Assembly (NCBI GenBank): GCA_020226215.1
Contig: CM035225.1
Location: 11,295,868-11,359,867 of the forward strand
Length of the DNA stretch: 64,000 nucleotides
Reading direction: 5' to 3'
Origin: Sindora glabra
Taxonomy: Eukaryota; Streptophyta; Magnoliopsida; Fabales; Fabaceae
Part shown: piece by piece, positions 1 through 11,231 of the stretch
Layout of the letters: every line of letters starts with the position of its first letter
Position numbering within the stretch: the stretch's first letter is position 1
Position numbers and translations under genes: made by a program
Notes under the pieces: generated by a model
Told to the model about the DNA's origin: nothing
The model's input: only the letters and a program-made list of their open reading frames with translations
The model's database searches: none

Positions 1-1480
1 TTTTGAGTATGTTGGGCGAGACAAAGATGGAGTTGAAGCCTAACTAGACTTGTAAAATATAGTCATGCAAGAGGAATTAACATTGAAAATAAAAGGTTAA
101 TGTATATATTTGCTTCCAATATATCATAACTTTTCTAAGAAAGAGAAAACAAGTTTCTATAAATTTTTACACGAGGCTAAAGTGTTTCAAAACTATTCTT
201 TTGACATCAAAAACCTTATTTCTACAAAAGATCTAAAACTGGTCAACTTAAAGTCTTACAATTGTCATGTTTTAATCTAGCAAATTTTATCAGTTGCCAT
301 TTGAAAACTATTGTCTAAACATGTGAGATAAATTATCATAAAACTTTGTTTTTTTTTCTTCAATGTAATACATACCAATATCATTGACCTAGTAGATTTG
401 GATGACTTGAAGAAGGATATTGTTGTCACATTATGCTAATGTATTTTTCATCCTCATTTTTTGACATCATGGTGCATTTAATTGTGTATTTAGTAAGGAA
501 AATAAAACTTTGTAGATTGACTTATTTAAGGTGGATGTACCCAATAAAGTGATATATCAAAATTCTAAAAGGATACATGTGCAATCAAATTAGGCTTAAA
601 GAATGTATTGTTAAGGGAAATATTGCTAAGGAGGCTGTGGAATTTTGTACAAAATACTTGTGAAAATGTTGATACTGTTGAGCTTTTCAAGCTTTGTCGT
701 GAAGGAAGAATTTTATGGAAGGGTACATTAGGAACCTAAGTGAAAAGCAAATATCACAAAATATATGCACAAACACACTTCTAAGGCTTACAAAATAGTA
801 AAGAGGTTGAATCTTATATAATAAGTATATTGCTTTCATAAAAAAGGTACAATATGACATGAATGAGCAACAGGTACAAGTTGAACATAATTATTCATTT
901 ATTACATGGTTCTACAATTGAGTGGAGAGCATGATAGAGCTAACACCAGATGCTATTTTCAAAATTATAATATGATTAGCTAATAGGCCTGACATGGAGA
1001 TTATATTTTATCAAAGATATAGCATTAATAAATTTTTTTATACAAAGGGACGAAATGAAAGGAGTGTGATACAAAATAATAGGGTCATCTAATGGCTTGG
1101 GCAATGCATGTTTCTAGTGCTAAAAACAAAAAATTCATCTATGTGATAATGTCATATTACAAGATCATTGAAAACATACGTGAGCTTGATTGTATCCAAT
1201 TTAGGAGTCCCTCTTTTAATGTTAGAAGATGGAAAATAACAATAGCATTTAGGTGTATGAGTTAGAATTCACATTGGTGGATTTTAATAAGAAGGTAAAA
1301 AAGTATTTTAGAATTCACATTGGTGGATTTTAATAAAAAGGTCAAAAAGGGAGATATTCATAATGGCATTCTAAATAAAAATATTTTTTAAGTATCACAT
1401 CTAGTTAATAATAAGTGAGTTGCAATTTTTTGAAAAAAAAGATAAATTATTAGTAGTGGAAAGAAAGAAGATATAGTTAC
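1..1480 (+). pseudogene. CACTA (En/Spm) TNP2-type transposase remnant
   Basis: Read in shifting plus-strand frames, this stretch matches the C-terminal half of plant CACTA TNP2 transposases. Near 130-300 it reads like the segment ending in SKKEKTSFYKFLH and LKLVNLKSYNCHVL. At about 390-545 comes DLDDLKKDIVVTLC, then FFDIMVHLIVYLVRKIKLC and LRWMYP, the conserved DUF4218-type core. At about 600-660 IAKEAVEFCTKYL follows. A later block near 1112-1262 contains SYYKIIENIRELDCIQF and corresponds to the tail of the same proteins. Many stops and frameshifts break it, so it is a fossil. The 5' part lies outside the window. Normally the protein cuts and moves the DNA element. The family call rests on recognising the conserved order of motifs. 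Confidence 0.8.
1263..1349 (+). repeat. Short tandem duplication inside the TNP2 fossil
   Basis: A unit of about 41 bp beginning TAGAATTCACATTGGTGGAT occurs at 1263-1302 and again at 1309-1349, offset by 46 bp, with two or three differences. It lies in the decayed 3' end of the transposase reading frame and is probably a local replication-slippage duplication made after the gene died. Confidence 0.8.
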
Positions 1481-2622
1481 TAATAGTTTCAATTAATCCT
1501 AAAAGTAATTTAAAAGAGTTTTATGTGTGAAAAGTTCAATATGAAGGGATATGCGTTGACGATAACAACAAGTGTTTAAGATATTAATGTTCTATGATTT
1601 ATGGTTATATTTACATATATAATTATTTACTTATTAGTTTGTATTTCATTAATAAAAAATATTTGATTAATGTAGGTCTTATATGAGATATATACATCAA
1701 TAATGACTTAAATATATTTAGATAGAAAAATATCTTATATAAATGAGAGGGCAATTTTACTTTCATCCGATTGTCATTAATCTTTTATTGTTTGAAATAG
1801 TTTGGTCGTATATTATTCAATAATGCAAATCTGAAGGTATTATTTAATCACATGTCCACATTGTATGAAATTAATGCAATAAAAATGTGGCCTTTATCTC
1901 AATTGAATTGTTATGTTTTGCATTTATTGAATATAAGATTTTGTATTATAATATAAAATGTACATTGCTTTCTATTTCATTTGTGATATGCATATATTTT
2001 AAAGTTAGAGTATTGTATTTTATTTAAGGGGTTTTGTATATATTTTAAATTGTGAATAACGTAATAAGAAGTTCTTTAAGGTACTCTACAAAATGAAAAG
2101 AGTGTACAAAATAGGATGGGTAAATAGTGAAGAAGGAGGTTTTTTTTTTTGAAAGGGGTAGGTAATACAATGTTAATTATTTAATAGTATCGATGTAATA
2201 TATACTATATTCCACATTAGTTGTCAACCAAAACTAACATTAAAATTTAATTTTCAATGATGGTTATTTAATAACAACTGAAGCCTTTAACTTATAACTA
2301 ACGATTGGGTTGTATGTTAACAAAGAAATGATGTCAATTTAATCCATATAAGAATTGAAATTATTTTATTATTTTATGTTGATTATATAATTGATGTCAT
2401 AATTTATTTATAATGATGCTCAATAAGATGTTAATTGTATTCTAATATGTAATTCACTAAATAGCTGACACTAATTAACTATTATATAGTGATATAATTG
2501 TTAATTTCATATACTATTACAAAAATAGAAATATATATCAAGTATTTAATAAAAATTACATTAGTTTTCAATGTCTAGACAAGCAACATTATATATTACA
2601 CTTTGATGTTAGTTTTTTTTTT
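1481..2622. other. AT-rich non-coding DNA, probable CACTA subterminal region
   Basis: No reading frame of interest. From about 2140 to 2590 short motifs related to GATGTTAATT and TAACATT recur in both orientations, as expected of CACTA subterminal repeats, but no clean CACTA terminus was found. ACTATTACAAAAATAG near 2513 is a weak candidate. Confidence 0.35.
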
Positions 2623-2900
2623 AGGTTCTGTTTGTTTCGTTGGAAAGCATATTCCACAAAATATAATTATAAAAATGATAATATAAAGAAAAATATTTTA
2701 CTTATTTAATATTAAATATAAAGAATTTAAGGAAAACAACTTTCCCTATTTCAAAAAAGAATTTGCTTTCCTCTATTTTCAAGCTTTTAGGTATTAATTT
2801 TTGTAATCATTAATGTTAATGACATATCACCTTTTCATCAATTTATATACAAATAACATTTTCCTACGAAAAATACTTTCCGACAAAACAAATGGAGTCT
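2623..2900. mobile_element. MITE-like element with inverted terminal repeats
   Basis: The left end AGGTTCTGTTTGTTTCGTTG and the right end read on the opposite strand, AGACTCCATTTGTTTTGTCG, match over about 30 bp with few differences and continue into GGAAAG on both arms. The interior is AT-rich with no reading frame. Size (278 bp) and structure are those of a MITE. The target duplication cannot be resolved because both flanks are poly-T. A relative lies at 5622-5896. Confidence 0.7.
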
Positions 2901-5621
2901 AATTTTTTTTACATTTGATGCCAATATTTTACAAAAAAATTAAAGTGAAATATCTATATAATTTTTTTAACATCAATTTTTTGTTTTCATGGTAGAATAT
3001 TCAAAATAAAAATTGAATAAATATAAGATCCCACAAAATATGTATTTTAAGTTAAAATTTTTTGAAATGTTATGATTTTACTTTCAATTGTTTGTATGGG
3101 GTATTTTTTTATTTTATATAACTTTTTAGATTTATTTATTTGCAAACGCCAAAGACTACAATATTTTATTCATTATTTAACCAACTTCAAATTTCATTAC
3201 AATATTTTATTAAGCATATAATAGGCATTTAAAAGTGAAGTACAAGCTCAAAAGTTAAAAAAAGAAAATACAAGCAAAGATTTCTTCAAAAAATTGGAAA
3301 AAAAATGAAAGAAGTCAAAATTAAAGAAATTAAGGCAACAAAAGCAACTTTTATATTTGGAACTAATAGCATAGAATATGATATTTGTTTCATACTTGAT
3401 GCCAGCTGAAAGAGTATTAATAACTCATTGATATTTAATGGAGGACGGAATGAAATTTAGAATTCTACAAATAAAGTGGACACAAATGAAAAATAAGTTT
3501 AGAAATAAATAAAGAATGAATAAGATTAATGATGAGAAAAAATAAGATTTATTTTATTCATAGCACAAGACTTTATATGTCAATTTACTTATAAAAATTA
3601 ACATCTAATATTTATATTTTAGAGTAGGTTAATATCTAAAGTTTTCTCATATTTTCAAAAACTCTCATCGCTTAAATATGAATTATTTTAGAAGTCAATG
3701 TCTTAAGTTTTACTAAACAAAAAATACGTCAATGATTTATTTTAAGAAATAACATTTAAAGCTTTCTCATTTTCTTAATAACATAGTAGTAACCATGTCT
3801 TTCAATGTCGATTCCATATCAAATCAATGTATTAACATTTTTACATTTTTTAGTCAAACATTTGCAATACTTTTAGATGATGGTGAATTTCAAAAATGAT
3901 GTTTTAAGCTTTTTCATATGATATTTCTTGAAGTCTTTATATTTTTTTTTTACTTTTAGAATTCAATCATTGATATTTATATATATCTTTAGTTATTTAA
4001 TCATTCTTCCTATTACCAAAAAGAAAAAGAAAAGAAACTTGAGAAAAAAATACAAGAATATAGAGTTTGGTTTGAGTTTTTAAAAATAACTTTTAATTTT
4101 AAAAAGATAAAAGAAAAAAAAACTTAGTTCGTTAAGTATTTTATCTCTTTATTTTTAAAAACTATTTCAAAACATGTGTTTTAAAAATAAAAAAATAAGA
4201 ACAACCTTGAGATTTTTTTATTTTTTTTATTTTCAAAATACACTTTATTAATGCTATTATTATAATTAAGACTATTTTGAAAGTAACTTACTAAATATTT
4301 TCTTATTTTAATTATTTCTATTTCTTTTAAATCTTATTTTATAAAACTATTTTCAAAAATAAAAAAGTGAAAATACAGATCCTAGTCTGGCAAGACAAGG
4401 CCCAATAAAGGTGGCCTTTTTCTTTGATTCTTACTAGTCGACCATGAACGCTGAAAAAGACAGTCTTGTCATTTGTAGAGTGACCTTTTTGTTCTCACGA
4501 TATCTTGACATGCCCCTTCAGTATTATTGAATTTTGGCATGAAATCTTACATATTTTTATGCCAAAAAGACAATAATATTAGAACTCTTATTCTTTGGTC
4601 CAAAGGTCGGTTTCCTGTATAGAGCCTTACTTATATACTTAATCGTGCAGCACCTCACTTATATACTTAATCATGCATGGTGTGATGGTAACAGGATGTT
4701 ATTTTCAACATACTTTCTGTGTTATATTGAATAAATAAAACATTTTTTATAATTTTAAATTTTTATAATTCTTTTTGATAGTTAATGATGAAATGATAAT
4801 TCACTTAGAAGCTCCTGGACTCAAAATATACTAAAAAGGGAATAAACAACATTGGTGCCACTACATATATTATTAATTATAATCACAAATAGATGAAAAA
4901 TAAAATATTTTTTAATAAAACAATCTAGATAAATGATAAAAAATATTGCGATAAAAAATGTACTTAACATATTTATTTTATGAGTACAACGAGATAAGAG
5001 ACTGCGAGATAATGATAAAAAATGTACTTAACATATTTTTATAAGCACAATTTACTGTGGACCGAATCCTCTTGTTTACAACGACAGCCTGCAAGAGACG
5101 CGACAACCCCAAGTTAGTAGCCCAAGTTAGCACGCTTCAAAATGGAAATATCATTTTCTAAGTTTTAAATTATTTCCCCAATTCCAATATTATACATAAT
5201 TGATATTGCGGCCATGAAATACCACCTGCAATTTTCTGTACTTTTAACATAACATATTTGTATTTTCTTACATTTATTCGCAGCAAAACTGCAACAGCAA
5301 TTTAGAGTTACAATCCTCTAAATCCCTAAAACATGAATTATGATACTTCCCAATCACACTACTTTGGGCCCTAGCTACCATTCACAAGCCCATTGTCGCA
5401 CGATATATAGCTGACCTTTGTTCTATTACCCCGAGGCCACTAACACTAACCCATAGTTACAACATTTATGATGCCTAATGTACTGTATAAGTATGGGATA
5501 CGTAATATTATACGTCTCAATCCCTCCGTTTTGAGATTCTTCTATGGCTATTGATTTAACCAGTTAAGTTTTCACGGCCAGGAATTGTTGTATGTTTCAA
5601 ATGTAACAAATGTTTTTATTT
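2901..5621. other. Intergenic AT-rich DNA
   Basis: No supported gene. Long A/T runs dominate. A piece near 4380-4580 is less AT-rich but shows no usable frame. A 27-bp tandem duplication lies at about 4626-4675 (ACTTATATACTTAATC twice, followed by GTGCA and ATGCA). A segment near 5190-5330 shares short stretches such as ACAGCAAAACTGC-like motifs with 9600-9770, so both may derive from one old dispersed repeat. Confidence 0.5.
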
Positions 5622-5896
5622 AGGCTCCATTTGTTCTGTCAAAAAATATTTTTCATAAAAAAAATTAATTATATATATATTAATAAAGGAATGATATATT
5701 ATTTAAATTGATGATAAAAATAATAATATTTAAAAATTTACAAATAAAAAAAAGTAAATTCTTTTTTAAGATAAGGAAAAGTTATTTTTTCCAAATTAAT
5801 TATATTTAACATTAAATAAATAAAATATTTTTTTTATTTAATATTTTATAATTATATTTTATAAAAAATACTTTTCGATAAAATAAACAAAGATTT
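5622..5896. mobile_element. MITE-like element, related to 2623-2900
   Basis: The left end AGGCTCCATTTGTTCTGTCA and the inverted right end CTTTGTTTATTTTATCGAAA are imperfect inverted repeats, continuing into TATTTTTYATAAAA-like sequence on both arms. Length (about 275 bp) and TIR sequence resemble the element at 2623-2900, so the two are probably one family, this copy being more decayed. Confidence 0.6.
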
Positions 5897-6417
5897 AGAG
5901 AGAAGTTAGTTTCTATTTTCAATGTATTGAAAATTATAAATTTCGATGAATGTGAGTTTTACAAAACTGAATTCTCTAGGAACAAAATATTAATTATATC
6001 TAAAATATACAAGAATTTCTCATTCACCACAGATGTCCCCTCGATCTGGGCACACCTTAACCTGCTGACTCTACTGTAAATTGACAGTGAGGAAGTTTCG
6101 ATCTCTAACCTCTATTTAGGTCCCTTGTTCGTGTCTATCCCACCATCCAGCCACTTATGTATTACAAAATTTATTAGGTGGTTCTACACCCTATACCTTC
6201 TATGGCTGTTGATTTAAGGATGAGATCTTCATGACGGATCTCTCTCGATTTGCACATACCTTAATCTAATTATTATATTAAAAATTTTAGTACGTGGTTT
6301 TACACCCTATACTAATTATGGAAGTATTCATCAACTCTCAGGTCCTAACTACAACCAAACATATCTTACGACAACTTAATGACTTATGCCATTTTCATTC
6401 TGAATAGACAGTGAGAT
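5897..6417. other. 3' flank of the MADS-box gene, with a direct repeat
   Basis: This is the region downstream of the minus-strand MADS gene and should hold its 3' UTR and polyadenylation site. A block starting near 6036 (CTCGATCTGGGCACACCTTA) and ending in TACACCCTATAC near 6198 is partly repeated from about 6241 (CTCGATTTGCACATACCTTA) to TACACCCTATAC near 6315. These look like two diverged copies of a short dispersed repeat. No further coding sequence is visible. Confidence 0.45.
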
Positions 6418-9400
6418 TTAGAACATTTGAACTAACCCCAACTTGAGAGAGGCGTCTGAGCTTTCACAGTCTTCGGGAGGATTATCAGAAGAGCTGCAAA
6501 TATTGATCGACTCAGGTGATTGCCCTTGTTCATTTCCAACGCTTTGCATCTAAAATCAAAAGTTCAAGTTTTCAATCTGCTGAATGCGGATTCTTCTCAA
6601 AACATCGGAAAGAAAGGGAGGAAGTAATAAGCGAGCAAGAACCTGTAAACCCATCATCACCTGCTTTAGTCGCTTGTTCTTTTCCATCAGTTGGGCTCCC
6701 TGCGCGTGCACAGTAAAATTAAGCACCGTGAGGAGAGTGAGAGAGACACAAAGGTCATCAAAGTAATAGCAATTTAGGATTTCATGTTATAATTCTTTGG
6801 AGTTTGAAACATGTACATCACACAAGCCCTTCTCATTTTGAATTAGATTGTTTAACGTTAGTTAAAATCAATAACTTAAACTATTACGAAATGGCACCAG
6901 AAAGAATTTAATTAGTATAACTTAAACACTACAGTAACTTGAATTTTGCTCAAATGCCATGTTTGGATGGGGGAGAATAAAAGGACAGGAGAGGAAAGGA
7001 AAGGTTATACCGTAGTGTTCTCTTCGTTTGGAAGTTGATAGGGGAAAAGAAGGAAACACAATAGAAGAGAATGGATGATAAGGAAAGAAAGGAGAACAGA
7101 TCATTAAATCATGACTTCTCCTCCCTTATTGAATGTTTATAAAACCTGCCAAATCTTTCAAATTGGAGTAACACAAAATGACGAGCAATGAAAAGAATTA
7201 CAAGATTTTGAAGGTTAATCATAAATCTCCAATATCTTCCCCATATTAATCAAAACTTCCAAACAGAGATAGGTTATGACATAACCTTCCCTTCCCCTTC
7301 CCTTAACAAAGCATAGGTCTTTTAATGCCACTTTGCTAAAGATTGGATGTCTGACCTGCACTGTATTGAGTTTCAGATCAGCAATTGCTACACCACACAA
7401 ATGTTTGTGTAAATCTCATCTTTAACTTGCAAGCAAATGGACTCATGATATATGCCCAAGTGGCTACAAGTTTCGTGCAATTCAATCCTAGTTATAGTCT
7501 TATAGCTAGGGCATATCTAATTGAAAATTTATGGGAATTGAATACTGTTCTTGAATATCTAAACAAAATATAATTTCTTCTCACATTCATATTCATCATT
7601 TATTTGTATGATCATTTTTCTTTCCTCTGCAGCAGGTGACTAATACAAATAGATCAGACTTGATTTACAATCTTACTGTATACATGTCGTATGTACCTAC
7701 CTTCTTCTTAAGAGCAGCGATCTCTTTGAAGATTCTCCCATCCTGAAATTTACACATGAAAAGTATCATCCTTAAATATTATATAGAGCCAATATACATG
7801 ACTCTAATAAACCATATATAAATATGGTAATATTTTAAGTCCAACCGAAATACTCAGTGCTACCGCTCATTATATTTTGACAATCAGTTATTGTAATATC
7901 ATATTAAAGCGGATCATAAAATTGAAGAGATAATTTTTTGAACTGTCAAAAAAAAAAAAGCAATATTGCGAAAGGACTAGAAATATTTCTACAAACACAT
8001 GCATGCATGCATCTCATGTTTAACCCCTTGTATCAATTAGTATTAAAAAACTGTTTGGATGAAGAGAGGGAGAGAGAGAGAGAGAGCCTGTCCTATTTAA
8101 AATTAATGAGTATAAGAAATAATTTGACATATTTATTTTAATCGTTTTCCTTAATTACTTCCAAACAAATTATAAGAATAGAAGGAAACCTTGACTTTGG
8201 AAACACGGATCAAGCCGGTTTCAAGTATATCTTCTAGTTTCTGTAATTCTTCCATTGTTGATCCTTGCAGCTCTTCTCCATTCAACTGTCTGTTAATCGA
8301 AAGAGCAATCCTTAATGATAGCTTTAAATAATAAGAATTACAATTTAAAATCATGATTACGCAATACAAAAGGCTTTGTGATCTAATATATATACCTGAG
8401 TTCATGAGTCTTCGTCGCTAGTTCTTTGTGCAGCATGTTGTAGGTGTCATTTTCAAGCTTCACATAAATTCCCAGGAAATTGTCATTAAGAGTATTGATT
8501 TAAGGTTAAGCACTAAAGCCAAAGATTGTTAGTTTAATTGGTTCATGCAATGTCTCTTTGTAGATTATTTACCATTTGAAGCATCTCAAAGTTACAATGA
8601 GATAGTAAATAATATAATCGCTTACAATGAAGCAGTTTCATTCGTCATAAATAACTAGATATTAGCAACTTATTTAATGTCAGATTAATACTACTTTATT
8701 ATATACACTACATCTCAAATCAAATTGATATTCAATATTATTGCCTGAGGAATATGAATATATGTTTTTGTTAAGATTAGGGTATAAATGAGTCAAATAT
8801 TTATATGCTCAAATTTGAGTTCAACCAGAATAAGTAGCTTTGAGTTCTAAACTGGTCACTCAAACTTGACCCCAACTCTCATTGAATTTGAAAGATTCAA
8901 ATTTGAATCAGAGCTTGAACCAAATACAAACCTAAATGAGTTTGTACAACCTTATACTTCAACCAAATTCCTGCATATAAAATTTATCTTCTACAAATAA
9001 GCAAAGCAGAAGATTTTTTTTTTTAATGTCATTTTACATATTAGTATAAGTTTTTCTACGACCATAAAGTCCATCACAAAATATCCATATAACTGTCACA
9101 TAATATGAATAATTACACTTGGCAGAAAGTAATAAATTTTAGAAAACTAATTCAAGTAAAGTATGATGCTTTTTCATACAACCTTAATAATGACTAATGT
9201 AATTAAAATTTTTATACAATACAACCTCATTTAAGCTTAAATAATATGAAATTTAAACTCAGTTCATATTTAAATTGTTTAGGTTCAATTCATTTAAAAT
9301 TAAATTTCAATTAAATATTTTGTGAATCAATCTGTAACTATTTGTGGATAGCTTAGCTTGTTCACATCCAAGGGTAGATGCGGAAAGAACTGTTGGAGCA

Positions 9401-11190
9401 TAAGTTTGACAAAAAATTGGTCTGGACTGATCAGGATTATATTACTGCATACATAGTATATACTTGAGAAGAAAACAGGAGAGTAGAGACGTGTGTTATG
9501 AAGTTAATTGGCTTGTCGTAGAAAACTCTTCATTCAGTTATCCTTGATTCTTTCTCATCAGCACCAAATGGGAAATCATCATTTCAAGGTTTCAAATTGC
9601 AGCCCGCGTCATAATATTGGACACAATATTACCGTTGTGAACTGCACTACATCCATAATTTTCTACAGTACTGCATTACAATAGCTGTATTTTTTTTATA
9701 TTTGTCTGCAATTTTATTAATTACAGCAAAATCGCAATCGCAATTATAATTTAGAACCATGCATCATCTGAACAATTAACTAATAAAAGGGAAATTAAAT
9801 GTCACCTGATCAAGCTGAACAGATTGATTCTCTATTCTGTAAATGTCTGAATGCAGATTATACGTTTCAATTACCTGCTGCATACTTCATTCAGCCACAG
9901 AAAGAGAAAAGAAACAAGGTTCATAGTTAGACTGCGATTCACTAAATTGTAAAAAAATGCAGAAAAATATATTGATATCGAGTTTTTGTAAACAATGTAA
10001 AGTCAAATTATGCAAAAATTATTGTCAATAATATTGCGCAATATTACAACTATGAATCACAAATTAAAACCATGAATTTACTATTCTGTTGTGTAGGCTC
10101 AAATCTAATGATAAAAATAAAGAGAAAAATTAAGTTCAAAGTTTAAAACACATTTACAATAGCATTCCTCGTGTCATTAATATTTTAGAAAATCGTTCTT
10201 TATACGTCAATATTTCAAAATACAGTCTTGTGATAAATGTGCAGAGAGAGAGAGAGAGAGAAGAGGGAGAAAGAAGACAAGCAACCATTATTTTTCATGC
10301 ACGCTAGGTTAGATTATTTTAACAGTAATAAACACATGCTCTAATGTTTACATTCGATTCATGCTTTTCAAGATAACTGATGATATCAATGATTGTTGCG
10401 TGCCAGATGTGATTTATATGCAGATTAACTGCTTAATCAACATTAATTGTGTCCGCTCAAAGCTAAGCATGAATTCATTAATGTCAGCATCCCAAAGAAG
10501 TTGATAGGTAGGTTAAATTCATATTCATTGTCCTCTATCCCATTGAATAATAATAATAATAATTGTTTATTTGATGCAACCTATAATTTATCTAAGCGGG
10601 ATCTAACAAGAAAAGATCTTGGATGAAAATATCACAGATTCGACACTTTGGTCACGACAATAGGAAATTCCTTGATCATATTGTTGTTAAACGAAATGAG
10701 GACCTCAAGGTTCAACTGTGCAAGCTTGGAAGGGAAAGTCTCAATAGAGGATTCGGATGCTATATATCCTCTTTGATCATTTTAGAAAGGACGAGATACA
10801 AATTTTGGATCCGGCACTCTTAAAATTTTTGTATTAATTTATTTGTCTCTCACAAAGGTAAAAAGAAAGAACCATATATGGAGCATATTAACTGAAAGGA
10901 ATAATTGTGGCCATCAAATTTTGTATTTGATGACCACAATTAAAATATAATTAAAGATTATACACACACACATATATATACACATTCTTTTCACTTGATA
11001 TGTCCTATCAAGTAAAAAATAATAATTATAATTATTAAATTTTATATTTGATAACCACAATTAAAATATATTTAAAGATCATGAAACCACTTTAAAAAGT
11101 TATATGATTTTGTACTATAATATTATTTATTCAATTCCAGATATAATAGTCACAATTCACTTCCATCGCTCATACTTGATATACCCCACA

Positions 11191-11231
<41 letters not shown>

